This document shows, in pieces, positions 46,443 through 57,358 of a DNA stretch of 64,000 nucleotides. Under the pieces are notes generated by a model. The model was given only the letters and a program-made list of their open reading frames with translations, did not search any database and was not told the DNA's origin. Location: NCBI RefSeq assembly GCF_039634785.1, contig NZ_JBBIAB010000018.1:34334-98333 (forward strand), read 5' to 3'. How positions within the stretch are numbered: position 1 is the first letter of the stretch; each line of letters begins with the position of its first letter. The DNA is from Tistrella mobilis (lineage in GTDB: Bacteria > Pseudomonadota > Alphaproteobacteria > Tistrellales > Tistrellaceae). Position numbers and translations under genes: made by a program.

Positions 46443-47776
46443 GCCTCTCCCTCTTCGTCCCTGGATCTGCGGGCGGCCGCCCGCATCTCCGCCTGGCGCT
46501 CGGCTCTCAGCTTCGACCAATATTCCAGCCGCCTGGCGATGTCACGCTCGAACCCCCGCGGCCGGGGTTCATAGACCACCCGCGCGCCCATGCCCTCGGG
46601 CCAGTAGTCGCGGCCTGAAAACGCGTCCGGCGCGTCATGGTCGTAGTCATAGCCATGGCCATAGCCCAGTTGCTTCATCAGTTTCGTCGGCGCGTTCAGG
46701 ATGTGCATCGGCGGCATCAGCGAGCCGGTTTCCTTGGCCAGCCGGCGCGCGGTCTTGTAGGCCATATAGACCCCGTTCGACTTGGGCGCGGTCGCAAGAT
46801 AGACGACCGCCTGGGCGATGGCGAGTTCGCCCTCGGGGCTGCCCAGGGTCTCGTAGGCGCGCTGGGCCGCCAGCGCCTGTTCCACCGCTCGCGGATCGGC
46901 CATGCCGATATCCTCGACCGCGAAGCGGATCAGCCGGCGGACGACATAGAGCGGATCCTCGCCGCCATCCAGCATGCGCGCGAACCAATAGAGCGCCGCA
47001 TCGACATCCGATCCGCGCAGCGATTTGTGCAGCGCGCTGATCAGGTTGTAATGGCCTTCCTGGGCCTTGTCGTAGAGTGGCAGCCGGCGCTGCAGCAGCT
47101 GGCCCAGCCGCACCGTATCCAGTCGCTCGCCCTCGGGCAGGGCATAGAGCGTGTCGGCCAGGTTCAGCAGAAAGCGGCCGTCGCCGTCGGCCATGCCGAC
47201 CAGCACGGCACGGGCCTCGTCGTCCACCGGCAGCGGCCGACCTTCCGCCGCCTCGGCGCGGATCAGAAGCTCGCCCAGCGCCGCCTCGTCCAGCCGCCGC
47301 AGCACCAGAACCTGGGTGCGCGACAACAGCGCGCCGTTCAGCTCGAAAGACGGGTTTTCGGTCGTAGCACCGATCAGCGTGACCGTCCCATCCTCCACAT
47401 AGGGCAGGAAACTGTCCTGCTGGGCGCGGTTGAAGCGGTGGATCTCGTCGACGAACAGCAGGGTCTGGCGGCCGGTATCGCGCAGCGCCGCCGCTTCGGC
47501 AAAGGCCTTGCGCAGATCGGCGACGGTCGAGAACACGGCCGAAAGTGCCGCGAAGCGCATGCCGGTCGCCTCGGCCAGCAGCCGCGCCAACGTCGTCTTG
47601 CCGGTGCCCGGCGGCCCCCACAGGATCAGCGAGGCCAGCCGCTTCGCCTGGACCATCCGCGTCACCGGCCCGTCGGGGCCGAACAGATGGTCCTGGCCCA
47701 CGATCTCGCCGATCCGGCCGGGACGGAGCCGGTCGGCAAGCGGGCGCGGTGCGGCGGCATCGAACAGCGTGGCCAT
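46439..47776 (-). CDS. rarA: Replication-associated recombination protein RarA (MgsA)
   Basis: AAA+ ATPase of 445 aa. The Walker A motif GPPGTGKT lies at 54-61, Walker B in LLFVDEIHRFNRAQQD, sensor 1 in LIGATTENPSFELN. The MgsA C-terminal part includes YVVRRLIRFAVEDIGMADP and LYWFARMLDGGEDP. It acts at stalled replication forks with single-strand binding protein. It opens a five-gene chain linked by overlaps and lies 60 bp after the DegP-type gene on the same strand. Confidence 0.93.
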   Translation of the reverse strand: MATLFDAAAPRPLADRLRPGRIGEIVGQDHLFGPDGPVTRMVQAKRLASLILWGPPGTGKTTLARLLAEATGMRFAALSAVFSTVADLRKAFAEAAALRDTGRQTLLFVDEIHRFNRAQQDSFLPYVEDGTVTLIGATTENPSFELNGALLSRTQVLVLRRLDEAALGELLIRAEAAEGRPLPVDDEARAVLVGMADGDGRFLLNLADTLYALPEGERLDTVRLGQLLQRRLPLYDKAQEGHYNLISALHKSLRGSDVDAALYWFARMLDGGEDPLYVVRRLIRFAVEDIGMADPRAVEQALAAQRAYETLGSPEGELAIAQAVVYLATAPKSNGVYMAYKTARRLAKETGSLMPPMHILNAPTKLMKQLGYGHGYDYDHDAPDAFSGRDYWPEGMGARVVYEPRPRGFERDIARRLEYWSKLRAERQAEMRAAARRSRDEEGEA

Positions 47777-47836
47777 GGGGGTCGGGCGGGCTCCGGGTGG
47801 CTGACGTAAGGGCAGAGAGCGCGGGAGGGCCCGCGA

Positions 47837-49318
47837 TCAGCCCATCAGATCCAAGGTGAGTTCGCGGCCCTCGCGGCGCAAGGTCAGCTGCCAGCGGCGC
47901 TGGCCCTGCATCTGCTTCAGGGTCTTTTCGACATCGGCGGTGCGCGACAGGCGCTTGCCGTTCACCGCCAGCACCATGTCGCCGGGCTTGAGGCCGATCG
48001 ATGCCGCGGCGGAATTGCGGGTGATGTCGACCACGATCACCCCTTCCTCGAAGCCGTCGATCCCCAGTTCCTCGGCCAGGGCGGGCGAGAGGTTGGCGAT
48101 CCGCGCGCCGGCGAGCGGGTTGCTGCCGGTGATCTCGCGCTCGTCGCGGGCCACCGTCTCGGGTGCGGCGATCAGCGGCAGCGACACGGTCTGCCGGCGG
48201 CCCTCGCGCCAGATGGTGACCGCGGTCTCGCCGCCGATGCCGGCAGCCGCCAACCGGAACCTCAGCGCCCGCGGATCGTCGACCGGCTTGCCGCCGATCT
48301 CCAGGATCACGTCACCGCGCTTCAGAACGCCTTTGGCCGGGCCGTCGGGATGCACATCGCTCACCAGCACGCCGGTCGGGCGCGTCATGCCCAGGCTTTC
48401 GGCGATCTCCTGCGTCACCGGCTGGCCGCGGGCACCCAGCCAGGCGCGGGCTACGGGCCGGCCCTCGATCGCCGCCTGCACCACGGTCTTCACCAGCGTG
48501 GCGGGGATCGCGAAGCCGATACCGTTGGAGCCGCCGGAGCGGCTGAAGATCGCGGTGTTCACGCCGATCAGCTCGCCGTTCACCGTCACCAGCGCGCCGC
48601 CCGAATTGCCGGGGTTGATCGCCGCATCGGTCTGGATGAAGGACTGGAAGTCGGAAACCCCGACCATGGTGCGGGCGAGCGCCGAGACGATGCCGCTGGT
48701 CACCGTCTGCCCCACCCCGAAGGGGTTGCCGATCGCCAGCACCAGATCGCCGACCTCGATCGAATCGCTGTCGCCGAAGCTCAGCGCCGGCAGGGTCTGG
48801 CCCTCGGTGTCGATCTTCAGCACCGCCAGATCGGTCTGCGGGTCCAGCCGCACCACCTCGGCCGCGAATTCGCGGCGGTCGTTCAGCACCACGGTGATCT
48901 GGTCGGCGCCGTCGATCACATGGTTGTTGGTGACGATATAGCCGCGGCCGTCGACGATGACGCCTGATCCGAGCGCGTTCTGCACCCGCTCCGACGGCTT
49001 GCCGATGCCCATCCGGTCGCCGAAGAAGCGGCGGAAGAACGGGTCGGCGAAGAACGGAGAGCGCTGCTGCACCACCACCGTGCGGCGGGTGTAGATGTTC
49101 ACCACCGCCGGCGCCGCCTGACGCACCACGGGCGCGAAGGACAGCTGCATTTCGCTCCGGCTTTCCGGCACCCGCCGTTCGGTCCCGGCCGCCACCGCCG
49201 GCGGCATCTGCAATGCCGCCAGGGCCAGCACCAGCGCCAGCATGCTCGACCGCAGGCCGCCGCGGATCACCGCTGTCAGGTCTGCACCCCGTTCAGGCAG
49301 TCGGTTCATCACTCTCAT
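47837..49318 (-). CDS. Periplasmic Do/DegP-family serine protease
   Basis: Protein of about 493 aa with an N-terminal signal peptide (hydrophobic stretch about 24-43, AVAAG cleavage). The trypsin-like domain has H133 (VTNNHVID), D163 (QTDLAVLK) and S239 (NPGNSGGAL). Two PDZ domains follow (about 280-370 and 395-485). By family it degrades or refolds damaged envelope proteins. The start may be 49318 or the Met at 49309. It is placed between the rplQ terminator hairpin and rarA. Confidence 0.92.
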   Translation of the reverse strand: MRVMNRLPERGADLTAVIRGGLRSSMLALVLALAALQMPPAVAAGTERRVPESRSEMQLSFAPVVRQAAPAVVNIYTRRTVVVQQRSPFFADPFFRRFFGDRMGIGKPSERVQNALGSGVIVDGRGYIVTNNHVIDGADQITVVLNDRREFAAEVVRLDPQTDLAVLKIDTEGQTLPALSFGDSDSIEVGDLVLAIGNPFGVGQTVTSGIVSALARTMVGVSDFQSFIQTDAAINPGNSGGALVTVNGELIGVNTAIFSRSGGSNGIGFAIPATLVKTVVQAAIEGRPVARAWLGARGQPVTQEIAESLGMTRPTGVLVSDVHPDGPAKGVLKRGDVILEIGGKPVDDPRALRFRLAAAGIGGETAVTIWREGRRQTVSLPLIAAPETVARDEREITGSNPLAGARIANLSPALAEELGIDGFEEGVIVVDITRNSAAASIGLKPGDMVLAVNGKRLSRTADVEKTLKQMQGQRRWQLTLRREGRELTLDLMG

Positions 49319-49408
49319 TCCCGCCCGGTTGTCTCGTCCAGGTCCGACAGCATAGTCCCCGCCGCCCGGACCACAAGTGACCAGAGCCACGCACGCCCCC
49401 CGAACGCA

Positions 49409-49444
49409 GAACGGGCGGCGCGCCTTTCGGCACACCGCCCGTTC
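49409..49444 (-). terminator. Hairpin after rplQ
   Basis: On the minus strand GAACGGGCGG pairs with CCGCCCGTTC (10 bp), and inside the 16-base loop GCC and GGC close a GAAA tetraloop. It lies 45 bp past the rplQ stop and probably ends the ribosomal protein transcript. The T-tract is poor (TTCTGCGTT). Confidence 0.55.
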
Positions 49445-49488
49445 CCAAGGGCCCCGTCGCGATGCCGCTGCCGGCACCGCCGCCCGGA

Positions 49489-49908
49489 TCAATCCTCGGC
49501 GTCGTCCTCGGCAACCTGCTTCGGGCCCGAATCCTGGCCCTTGGCGGCGAGGTTGCGGTCGACCAGCTCGATGATCGCCATCGGGGCCGCGTCGCCATAG
49601 CGGAAGCCGGCCTTCAGCACGCGGGTATAACCGCCGGCGCGGGCCTGGTAGCGCTCGGCCAGCTCGCCGAACAGCTTCTGCACGATCACGCCGTCGGGCA
49701 GGCGCGAGGCGGCCTGACGGCGGGCGTGGAGGTCGCCGCGCTTGCCGAGGGTGATCAGGCGCTCCACCACCGGGCGCAGTTCCTTCGCCTTCGGCAGCGT
49801 GGTCTTGATCTGCTCGTGCTTCAGCAGCGCGACCGCCATGTTGGCGAGCATCGCCTTGCGGTGGGCGGTGGTGCGGTTCAGCTTGCGCTGGTTCATGCCA
49901 TGACGCAT
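49489..49908 (-). CDS. rplQ: 50S ribosomal protein L17
   Basis: Protein of 139 aa. The conserved start [24 protein letters not shown] is complete. [22 protein letters not shown] and [25 protein letters not shown] follow. An acidic tail ([10 protein letters not shown]) extends the core slightly. It binds 23S rRNA near the tunnel exit. It is the last gene of the block, after a 158-bp gap from rpoA, and is followed by a hairpin. Confidence 0.97.
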   Translation of the reverse strand: MRHGMNQRKLNRTTAHRKAMLANMAVALLKHEQIKTTLPKAKELRPVVERLITLGKRGDLHARRQAASRLPDGVIVQKLFGELAERYQARAGGYTRVLKAGFRYGDAAPMAIIELVDRNLAAKGQDSGPKQVAEDDAED

Positions 49909-50066
49909 GAGGGGTACTCCTGCCTTGGCATCATCCGCATGCGGGGGCCATCCGCGGTGCGGGGCCCGGTCTCCGGGCCTTGATGCTGTTCTGGACGGGG
50001 CGGACGTGCGCAGGCACTACCCGCCCCCTGGGATGTCGTCCGGTGCCGCGAGGCGCCCGAAGAGGC

Positions 50067-51083
50067 TCAGTACGGCTCTTCGAGCTTCTTCGCCAGCTCT
50101 TCGATGTTCTCCGGTGGCCAGTTGCTGATCTGCATGCCGAGCTTCAGACCCATGGAGGACAGAACCTCCTTGATCTCGTTCAGCGACTTGCGACCAAAAT
50201 TCGGCGTCCGGAGCATCTCGGCCTCGGTCTTCTGGACCAGGTCGCCGATGTAGACGATGTTGTCGTTCTTCAGGCAATTCGCCGAACGCACCGACAGCTC
50301 CAGTTCCTCGACCTTGCGGAGGAGGTTGGGGTTGAACGGCAGCTCGTCCTGCTCCTCGCGCTCCGTCGGCATTTCCGGCTCTTCGAAGTTGATGAAGAGC
50401 TGGAACTGGTCCTGCAGGATGCGCGCGGCCAGCGCGATCGAGTCTTCCGGCGTGATGGCGCCGTTGGTCTCGACATAGAGCGAGAGACGGTCATAGTCGG
50501 TGTACGAACCGACGCGGCTGTTCTCGACCTTGTACGAGACCTTCTTGATCGGGCTGAACAGGGCATCGACCGGGATCAGGCCGATCGGCGCGTCCTCGGG
50601 CCGGTTGGCCGAGGCCGGGACATAGCCCTTACCCGTGTTGACGACGAATTCCATGTTCAGCACCGCGCCCTCGTCGAGGGTGCAGAGCACCAGATCCGGA
50701 TCCAGGATCCCGATATCGGGCCCGGTCTGGATCATCGACGCCTTCACCTCGCAGGGGCCGGTCGCCTTCAGCGTCATCCGCTTCGGGCCGTCGGCATGCA
50801 TGGTCAGCGACATGGTCTTCACGTTCAGCACGATGTCGGTCACGTCCTCGCGCACGCCGGGGACGGACGAGAACTCGTGCAGAACGCCGTCGATCTTGAT
50901 GGCGGTCACAGCGGCGCCCTGGAGCGACGACAGCAGCACCCGGCGGAGGGCATTGCCGAGCGTCATGCCGAAGCCGCGCTCAAGCGGCTCGGCAACCACG
51001 GTCGCCTGACGGGCCGGATTGGCGCCGGGCTCGATCTCGAGCTTGTTCGGCTTAATCAGGTCCTGCCAATTCTTATGGATCAC
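50067..51083 (-). CDS. rpoA: DNA-directed RNA polymerase alpha subunit
   Basis: Protein of 338 aa. The N-terminal domain starts [20 protein letters not shown], and [28 protein letters not shown] is the dimerisation region. The C-terminal domain has [48 protein letters not shown]. The start is GTG at 51083 with AGAGG upstream, which fits the universal MIxKNW start; a TTG at 51113 would add ten unlikely residues. The 198-bp gap to rpsK may hold an internal promoter. Confidence 0.97.
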   Translation of the reverse strand: MIHKNWQDLIKPNKLEIEPGANPARQATVVAEPLERGFGMTLGNALRRVLLSSLQGAAVTAIKIDGVLHEFSSVPGVREDVTDIVLNVKTMSLTMHADGPKRMTLKATGPCEVKASMIQTGPDIGILDPDLVLCTLDEGAVLNMEFVVNTGKGYVPASANRPEDAPIGLIPVDALFSPIKKVSYKVENSRVGSYTDYDRLSLYVETNGAITPEDSIALAARILQDQFQLFINFEEPEMPTEREEQDELPFNPNLLRKVEELELSVRSANCLKNDNIVYIGDLVQKTEAEMLRTPNFGRKSLNEIKEVLSSMGLKLGMQISNWPPENIEELAKKLEEPY

Positions 51084-51281
51084 GTGAACGACCTCTCGTT
51101 GCTCGCGCCGCAAGTGGTGGATGCCGGTCGTTGCGGGGATCCGGCGTTGCGGTGATACGGCGGGCTTATGGCACCCGCCGTGCCGGTGACGCGGAACCAG
51201 ACAGGCTTACGCCGGCCGGTGCGCGCCCCGCTCATCGGGGCTGGCGCGTCCGACCGGCGGGGGCGCGTGCGGTCCTGGACG

Positions 51282-51674
<393 letters not shown>

Positions 51675-51683
51675 GGTGCGTCC

Positions 51684-52052
51684 TTACTTCTTCTTGCCCG
51701 CAATCGGCTTCGCCGGGCCCTTACGGGTCCGCGCGTTGGTGTGGGTGCGCTGGCCGCGCACCGGCAGGCCACGACGATGGCGCAGGCCGCGATAGCAGCC
51801 GAGGTCCATCAGGCGCTTGATGTTCATCGCGACTTCGCGGCGGAGGTCACCCTCGACCGTATAGTCGCTGTCGATCACTTCACGGATGCGGATAACTTCG
51901 GCATCCGACAGCTCGTTCACACGCCGCTCGGCGGGGATACCGACCTTGCCGCAGATCTCCTGCGACTTCGCCCGGCCGATGCCGTGAATGTAGGTCAGCG
52001 CGATCTCGACCCGCTTCGCGGTCGGGATATTCACACCTGCAATACGCGCCAC
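51684..52052 (-). CDS. rpsM: 30S ribosomal protein S13
   Basis: Protein of 122 aa. The start is GTG at 52052 with AAGGAG upstream, giving the canonical [25 protein letters not shown]. The basic C-terminus [23 protein letters not shown] reaches the tRNA sites in the head of the 30S subunit. The rpmJ (L36) gene often found before rpsM in other bacteria is absent here; adk takes that place. Confidence 0.97.
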   Translation of the reverse strand: MARIAGVNIPTAKRVEIALTYIHGIGRAKSQEICGKVGIPAERRVNELSDAEVIRIREVIDSDYTVEGDLRREVAMNIKRLMDLGCYRGLRHRRGLPVRGQRTHTNARTRKGPAKPIAGKKK

Positions 52053-52156
52053 GCTTGATTCTCCTTCGTCGACCGACGGTCTGCGCCCGCACGCGCCCAC
52101 TCGGCGCGGAGGGGCGCGATTATAGGATGACCGTCGCTCAAGTCAACACTCTGATG

Positions 52157-52810
52157 TCAGGATCCGGCGTCCAAAATGGCCTTCAGCGCCCGGGTCACAT
52201 CATCGATGTCTGCCATGCCGTCCACCGTCCGCAACAGCCCCTTCGATTCGTAATAGGGCAGCAGCGGTGCGGTCTGGGCGTGATACGCCTCGAGCCGGCT
52301 CTTCACCGTCTCGGCATTGTCGTCCTTACGGCGGGTGAACTCGGTCGACCCGCACACGTCGCAGACGCCCTCGACCTTGGGCTTCTGGAAGGTGTCGTGA
52401 TAGCCGGCGCCGCATCTGGCGCAGGCGAAACGGCCGGTGATGCGCTCGACCAGCGCACCATCGTCGACCTTCATCTCGATCACATGGTCGAGCTTCAGGC
52501 CCTGAGAGGCGAGCATCCCGTCCAGCGCCTCGGCCTGGGCCACGGTGCGCGGGAAACCGTCGAGGATGAAGCCGTTGCTGCAATCGTCCTGGCCGATGCG
52601 GCCGGCGATCATGTCGATGATCGCCTGGTCCGGCACCAGCTGGCCGGCATCCATGATCGCCTTCACGCGGTTGCCGAGCGCACTGCCCGACTTCACTTCG
52701 GCGCGGAGCATGTCGCCGGTGGACAGCTGCACGATGCCGTAGGCGTCGACCAGACGCTGCGACTGGGTGCCCTTGCCGGCACCGGGAGGTCCGAGGAGGA
52801 TCAGGATCAC
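52157..52810 (-). CDS. adk: Adenylate kinase
   Basis: Protein of 217 aa with the P-loop [12 protein letters not shown] near the N-terminus, [14 protein letters not shown], and a long lid with four Cys ([20 protein letters not shown]) that can bind zinc. It keeps AMP, ADP and ATP in balance. Its start overlaps the secY stop by 4 nt, coupling it to secretion and ribosome genes. It is followed after 104 bp by rpsM. Confidence 0.96.
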   Translation of the reverse strand: MILILLGPPGAGKGTQSQRLVDAYGIVQLSTGDMLRAEVKSGSALGNRVKAIMDAGQLVPDQAIIDMIAGRIGQDDCSNGFILDGFPRTVAQAEALDGMLASQGLKLDHVIEMKVDDGALVERITGRFACARCGAGYHDTFQKPKVEGVCDVCGSTEFTRRKDDNAETVKSRLEAYHAQTAPLLPYYESKGLLRTVDGMADIDDVTRALKAILDAGS

Positions 52811-54150
52811 GACCGCCGTCCTTTGAGTCGGGCCTTCTTGATCAGCCCTTCATACTGGTGTGCCAGCAGGTGGGACTGGATCTGGGCCACGGTGTCGATG
52901 GTGACGTTGACCACGATCAGCAGGCTGGTGCCGCCGAAATAGAACGGAACCGAGTACTCGCTGATCAGAATTTCGGGGAGCGCGCAGACCGCTGCGATAT
53001 AGGCCGCGCCGATCACGGTCAGACGGGTGAGGACGTGATCGAGGTAATCTGCCGTGTTCTTGCCCGGCCGGATGCCCGGAATGAAGCCGCCATGCTTGCG
53101 CAGGTTGTCGGCCGTCTCTTCCGGGTTGAAGACGATGGCGGTGTAGAAGAAGCAGAAGAACAGGATCGCGCCGACATAAAGCGCCAGGTAGAGCGGCTGG
53201 CCATGGGCCAGGTTCGCCGTCAGCCAGGTCAGCCATGCGGGGCCGCCCGTGGCGTTGAAGCTTGCGATGGTGGTCGGCAGCAGCAGGATCGAGCTGGCGA
53301 AGATCGGCGGGATCACGCCGGCGGTGTTGAGCTTCAGCGGCAGATGCGAGCTCTCGCCACCATAGATCCGGTTGCCGACCTGGCGCTTGGGATACTGCAC
53401 CACGATCCGGCGCTGGGCCCGCTCCATGAACACGATGAAGGTGATCACGGCGACCGACATGATCAGCAGTGCCAGGATGAAACCGGTCGACAGCGCGCCG
53501 GTGCGGCCCAGTTCCAGCATGCGGGCCAGCGCGCCGGGCAGCTCGGCCACGATGCCGGTGAAGATGATCAGAGAGATACCGTTGCCGACGCCGCGGGCGG
53601 TGATCTGCTCGCCCAGCCACATCAGGAACATCGTGCCGCCGACCAGGGTGATCACGGTCGCGGCGCGGAAATAGGCGCCGGGGTCGGCCACGGCGGACAT
53701 GCCGCCGGCCTGCAGCCCCTCAAGGCCCACCGAGATGCCGTAGGCCTGCACGATCGCCAGCGCCACCGTGCCGTAGCGGGTGTACTGGTTCAGCAGCTTG
53801 CGCCCGCTCTCGCCCTCCTTCTTCAAGGCCGCGAAGCTCGGCAGAACCGCGGTCAGCAGCTGCACGATGATCGAGGCCGAGATGTAGGGCATCACGGTGA
53901 GCGCGAAGATGGTCATGCGACCGAGCGCGCCGCCGGCGAAGACGTTGAACATGCCGAGAATGCCGCCGGCGTTCTGATTGAACACGTCGGCGAGCACGGC
54001 GGGATTGATCCCCGGCACCGGGATATAGGTGCCCAGGCGATAGACCAGCAGCGCGCCCAGGGTGAACCAGAGCCGCTTCTTCAGTTCCGTGGCCTTGCCG
54101 AAGGCCGCGAAATTCAGGCTGCCCGCAAGTTGGTCGGCGGAGGACGCCAT
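52807..54150 (-). CDS. secY: Protein translocase subunit SecY
   Basis: Protein of 447 aa with ten membrane segments. [13 protein letters not shown] (segment 1), [17 protein letters not shown] (segment 2, plug region), [39 protein letters not shown] and [20 protein letters not shown] are classical. It forms the Sec channel with SecE and SecG. The start at 54150 is supported by conserved [18 protein letters not shown]; the upstream 56 codons belong to the 231-bp gap after rplO. Confidence 0.97.
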   Translation of the reverse strand: MASSADQLAGSLNFAAFGKATELKKRLWFTLGALLVYRLGTYIPVPGINPAVLADVFNQNAGGILGMFNVFAGGALGRMTIFALTVMPYISASIIVQLLTAVLPSFAALKKEGESGRKLLNQYTRYGTVALAIVQAYGISVGLEGLQAGGMSAVADPGAYFRAATVITLVGGTMFLMWLGEQITARGVGNGISLIIFTGIVAELPGALARMLELGRTGALSTGFILALLIMSVAVITFIVFMERAQRRIVVQYPKRQVGNRIYGGESSHLPLKLNTAGVIPPIFASSILLLPTTIASFNATGGPAWLTWLTANLAHGQPLYLALYVGAILFFCFFYTAIVFNPEETADNLRKHGGFIPGIRPGKNTADYLDHVLTRLTVIGAAYIAAVCALPEILISEYSVPFYFGGTSLLIVVNVTIDTVAQIQSHLLAHQYEGLIKKARLKGRRS

Positions 54151-54381
54151 CGCGGATGCGCTCCCGGCTTGAAGATGGGGATCAGGAATGTCGCGGCCGG
54201 GATCGTCCCCCGTCCGCGGACACACAGGTCGTCGAGTGGTCCTTACGCGTCGCCCGGGCCGCCCGCCGCCCCAGCCCCGCGGTATCCGCGGTTCGGGAAT
54301 GCGAGCGCGGGCAACCATCCCCCGGTCAGGACCGGCGGACGGTCACCCGTCAAGCCTGCTCGACGCAAGCCCCGGCCTGGA
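54151..54381. other. 231-bp gap between rplO and secY
   Basis: This is the longest gap in the ribosomal block. It holds CCGCGG-TAT-CCGCGG (54277-54291), a short palindromic hairpin, but no gene that I can support. A secY promoter could lie here; no clear -35/-10 pair is visible. Confidence 0.3.
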
Positions 54382-54864
54382 TCAGGCCTGGGCCTCGTCG
54401 GCCACCGGCGCCGCCGGCAGCTCGACCTTGCCGCCGGCCTTCTCCACCGCTTCCACGGCCGCCGCAGAGGCGCCGCTGACGCGGATGGTGACGGCTGCGG
54501 TGATCTCGCCCTTGGCGAGCAGGCGCACGCCGTCGCGGATGCGACGCACGAGACCCGCCTCGATCAGGGCCGCTTCGGTGATCTCGGTGCCGAGCTTGCC
54601 GGCATCGATCGCCTTCTGGATGCGACCCAGATTGACATGGACGAAATCGTTACGGAAGGGCGCATTGGTGAAACCACGGCGCGGAAGGCGACGATGCAGC
54701 GGCATCTGACCGCCCTCGAAGCCCTTGATCGCCACGCCGCTGCGCGCCTTCGCACCCTTGTGGCCCTTGCCGGCAGTCTTGCCGGTGCCGGAGCCGGGGC
54801 CGCGACCGATGCGCTTGCGGTCCTTGGTCGCGCCGGGATTGTCCCTGAGCTCGTTGAGCTTCAT
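54382..54864 (-). CDS. rplO: 50S ribosomal protein L15
   Basis: Protein of 160 aa. The N-terminus [37 protein letters not shown] is the flexible, glycine- and basic-rich L15 tail, and [19 protein letters not shown] follows. It binds 23S rRNA late in 50S assembly. It lies 56 bp after rpmD, and a 231-bp gap separates it from secY. Confidence 0.97.
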   Translation of the reverse strand: MKLNELRDNPGATKDRKRIGRGPGSGTGKTAGKGHKGAKARSGVAIKGFEGGQMPLHRRLPRRGFTNAPFRNDFVHVNLGRIQKAIDAGKLGTEITEAALIEAGLVRRIRDGVRLLAKGEITAAVTIRVSGASAAAVEAVEKAGGKVELPAAPVADEAQA

Positions 54865-54920
54865 GACACGGCTGTTCCTTGCGTTCGTGTGTCTGGGGAA
54901 GGAAGCCCGGGGTTACCCCC

Positions 54921-55115
54921 TCAGGCCACCTCCTCCACCACCACGAGATGGGCCACCTTGGCGATCATGCCGCGCACCGAGGGGGTATCCTCGAGCACCC
55001 GGCTGCGATGCCGCTTGTTGAGGCCCAGACCGATCAGCGTCTGGCGCTGGTAGTCGGGACGACCGATCGGGCTGCCGATCTGGGTCACCTTCACCTGCTT
55101 CTTCGCCTCGGACAT
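54921..55115 (-). CDS. rpmD: 50S ribosomal protein L30
   Basis: Protein of 64 aa. [53 protein letters not shown] is a complete L30. The start at 55115 uses the AAGGAG that overlaps the rpsE stop; an in-frame GTG at 55124 is unlikely. L30 occurs in most bacteria between rpsE and rplO, as here. Confidence 0.96.
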   Translation of the reverse strand: MSEAKKQVKVTQIGSPIGRPDYQRQTLIGLGLNKRHRSRVLEDTPSVRGMIAKVAHLVVVEEVA

Positions 55116-55120
55116 GGATC

Positions 55121-55684
55121 TCACTCCTTGCCCGCGGCAGCAGCGGCGGCCTGGCCGTCGCGGCGCCCGATGATGTCGCTGACCTTGCGGCCGCGGCGGC
55201 GGGCAACCTCACGCGGCGACTGCACGGCCTTGAGGCCGTCGAAGGTCGCCTTGATGAGATTGTACGGGTTCGAGGTGCCGTGGCTCTTCGCCACGACGTC
55301 CGCGACACCCAGGCTCTCCAGCACCGCGCGCATCGGGCCGCCGGCGATGATGCCGGTGCCCGGAGGGGCCGCGCGCATCAGGATCCGGCCGGCACCGAAA
55401 TGCCCGTCGATGTCGTGGTGGAGCGTGCGGCCCTCGCGAAGCGGAACGCGGATCATGCCGCGCTTCGCCTTCTCGGTGGCCTTGCGGATTGCCTCGGGGA
55501 CCTCGCGGGCCTTGCCCTGGCCGAAACCGACCCGGCCACGACCGTCACCGACAACCACCAGCGCGGCAAAGCCGAACCGGCGACCGCCCTTCACCACCTT
55601 CGCGACGCGATTGATGGTGACGAGCTTGTCGATGAACTCGCCATCTTCCTCGCGAGGCTTGCGCTCGTTTTCCGTGCGTGCCAT
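55121..55684 (-). CDS. rpsE: 30S ribosomal protein S5
   Basis: Protein of 187 aa. The double-stranded-RNA-binding-like N-domain has [40 protein letters not shown]. The C-domain has [44 protein letters not shown]5 sits near the decoding centre and affects fidelity. N- and C-terminal tails are somewhat longer than in E. coli. Confidence 0.97.
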   Translation of the reverse strand: MARTENERKPREEDGEFIDKLVTINRVAKVVKGGRRFGFAALVVVGDGRGRVGFGQGKAREVPEAIRKATEKAKRGMIRVPLREGRTLHHDIDGHFGAGRILMRAAPPGTGIIAGGPMRAVLESLGVADVVAKSHGTSNPYNLIKATFDGLKAVQSPREVARRRGRKVSDIIGRRDGQAAAAAAGKE

Positions 55685-55697
55685 GCGTTCGGCCCCC

Positions 55698-56057
55698 TCA
55701 GAACGACAGCCCGCCCTCGCGGGCGGCGTCGGCCAGCGCCTTCACGCGGCCATGATAGATGTAGCCACCGCGGTCGAAGACCACCTCGGTCACGCCGCTT
55801 GCGGCAGCGCGCGAGGCAATCAGCTTGCCGACCGCCTTGGCGGCTTCGATGCCGGCACCGTTCTTCAGCTGGCCCTTGAGCTCGCCGTCGAGGGTGGAGG
55901 CCGAAGCCAGGGTCACGCCCTGCACATCGTCGATGATCTGGGCGTAGATATTCAGATTGGAGCGGTAGACGCTCAGCCGCGGACGGCCGTGCGACTTCTT
56001 GCGCAGCTGCGTACGCACACGCCGCTTGCGCCGCTCGAAGAGCGAATTCGCGTTCAT
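55698..56057 (-). CDS. rplR: 50S ribosomal protein L18
   Basis: Protein of 119 aa with [47 protein letters not shown] and the end [28 protein letters not shown], a complete L18. It binds 5S rRNA and anchors it to the large subunit. It is 14 bp after rplF and 13 bp before rpsE. Confidence 0.97.
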   Translation of the reverse strand: MNANSLFERRKRRVRTQLRKKSHGRPRLSVYRSNLNIYAQIIDDVQGVTLASASTLDGELKGQLKNGAGIEAAKAVGKLIASRAAASGVTEVVFDRGGYIYHGRVKALADAAREGGLSF

Positions 56058-56071
56058 GCCCCTGCGGCTCC

Positions 56072-56605
56072 TTACTTCTTCTTGCCTTCCTTGCGGACGA
56101 TGATCTCGTCCTCGTACTTGACGCCCTTGCCCTTATAGGGCTCGGGCGACCGGAAGGACCGGATCTCGGCGGCAATCTGACCGACGCGCTGCTTGTCGAT
56201 GCCAGAGATGGCGAGCGCGGTCGGCTTTTCAGCCTTGATCTCGATGTCCGCCGGAACGGCGTACTTGATGTCGTGGCTGTAGCCGAGCTGCAGGGTCAGC
56301 AGCTTGCCGTCAACAGCGGCGCGGTAACCGACGCCGTTGATGTCGAGCTTCACGGTGAAGCCTTCCGACACGCCCTTCACCATATTGGCGACGAGGGTGC
56401 GGGACAGGCCCCACATGGCGCGGCCGCGGCGTTCGTCGTTGGCCGGCGCGACGACGACCTTGCCGTCTTCGAGCGCGACGTTCACGTCCGACGGCAGGGT
56501 CCGCTCGAGCGCGCCGAGCTTGCCCTTCACGCGGACAGTGTTGCCGTCGACGGCCACTTCGACGCCCTGGGGCACCGCAACCGGGTTCTTACCGATACGC
56601 GACAT
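56072..56605 (-). CDS. rplF: 50S ribosomal protein L6
   Basis: Protein of 177 aa. It starts [31 protein letters not shown], and [29 protein letters not shown] closes it. Both halves of the duplicated L6 fold are present. It lies at the base of the stalk near the factor-binding site. Gaps of 11 and 14 bp separate it from rpsH and rplR. Confidence 0.97.
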   Translation of the reverse strand: MSRIGKNPVAVPQGVEVAVDGNTVRVKGKLGALERTLPSDVNVALEDGKVVVAPANDERRGRAMWGLSRTLVANMVKGVSEGFTVKLDINGVGYRAAVDGKLLTLQLGYSHDIKYAVPADIEIKAEKPTALAISGIDKQRVGQIAAEIRSFRSPEPYKGKGVKYEDEIIVRKEGKKK

Positions 56606-56616
56606 GGGACGTCTCC

Positions 56617-57015
56617 TCAGAACACCTTGCAGAGAACCTCACCGCCGACATTGGCGGTGCGGGCCTCCGCGTCGGACATGACGCCACGGGGGGTCGAGAG
56701 GATCTGGATGCCGAGGCCGTTATAGTGCTTCGGCAGCGCCTTGATCGACGAATAGACGCGGCGACCGGGGCGGGAAACGCGGCCGATTTCGCGGATGGCG
56801 GGCTCGCCGTCCACATACTTCAGCGCGATCTCGAACACCGGCTTGCCTTCAGACGACTCGCTGCGCTCGTAGCCACGGATGTAGCCCTCGCGGGTCAGCA
56901 CGTCGAGCACCCAGCCGCGCAGCTTCGAGGCAGGGCACAAAGTCGTCGACTTGCGCGCCAGCTGAGCGTTGCGGATACGGGTGATCATATCGCCGAGGGG
57001 ATCGGTCATGGACAT
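56617..57015 (-). CDS. rpsH: 30S ribosomal protein S8
   Basis: Protein of 132 aa with [38 protein letters not shown] and the C-terminal [26 protein letters not shown], the RNA-binding region. S8 is a central 16S rRNA binder and, in E. coli, a translational repressor of the spc operon. Translation may start at 57015 or at the third codon (57009). Confidence 0.97.
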   Translation of the reverse strand: MSMTDPLGDMITRIRNAQLARKSTTLCPASKLRGWVLDVLTREGYIRGYERSESSEGKPVFEIALKYVDGEPAIREIGRVSRPGRRVYSSIKALPKHYNGLGIQILSTPRGVMSDAEARTANVGGEVLCKVF

Positions 57016-57031
57016 ATCCGGTCCTCCTCTC

Positions 57032-57337
57032 TTACCAGCTCGACTTCGTCATGCCGGGGATCTGCCCCTGCGACGCCAGGTCGCGGAGCGCCACACGGCA
57101 CAGCTTCAGCTTGCGGTACACCGCACGGGGGCGGCCGGTCAGCTCGCACCGGTTCCGGATGCGGGTCTTCGAGCCGTTGCGCGGGAGGGCGGCGAGCTTC
57201 AGGGTCGCCGCGAAACGCTCCTCGGGCGACAGCTCACGATCGTCAACCACCGCCTTCAGGGCAGCGCGCTTGTTCGCAAAACGCGCAACCAGCTGCTCGC
57301 GGTGCTTGTTCTTCTGGACGGCACTGGTCTTGGCCAT
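57032..57337 (-). CDS. rpsN: 30S ribosomal protein S14
   Basis: Protein of 101 aa of the long, zinc-free type: it lacks the paired CxxC motifs of the short form. [41 protein letters not shown] is the conserved C-terminal half. It lies in the 30S head. It follows rplE by 21 bp and precedes rpsH by 16 bp. Confidence 0.97.
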   Translation of the reverse strand: MAKTSAVQKNKHREQLVARFANKRAALKAVVDDRELSPEERFAATLKLAALPRNGSKTRIRNRCELTGRPRAVYRKLKLCRVALRDLASQGQIPGMTKSSW

Positions 57338-57358
57338 AATCGCCTCGCTTGCCGTTGC

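Noticed and set aside
46439..46445. Fluoride riboswitch before crcB
   Set aside because: crcB overlaps the upstream gene by 4 nt, so there is no leader to hold one.
46443..46520. Longer crcB start with a Glu/Arg-rich leader
   Set aside because: The extra residues lie inside rarA in another frame and are not part of the Fluc fold; MTAFAP at 46442 gives the normal length.
52858..55053. 731-codon plus-strand frame across secY, rplO and rpmD
   Set aside because: It runs antisense to three universally conserved genes and across their intergenic gaps with no motif of its own.
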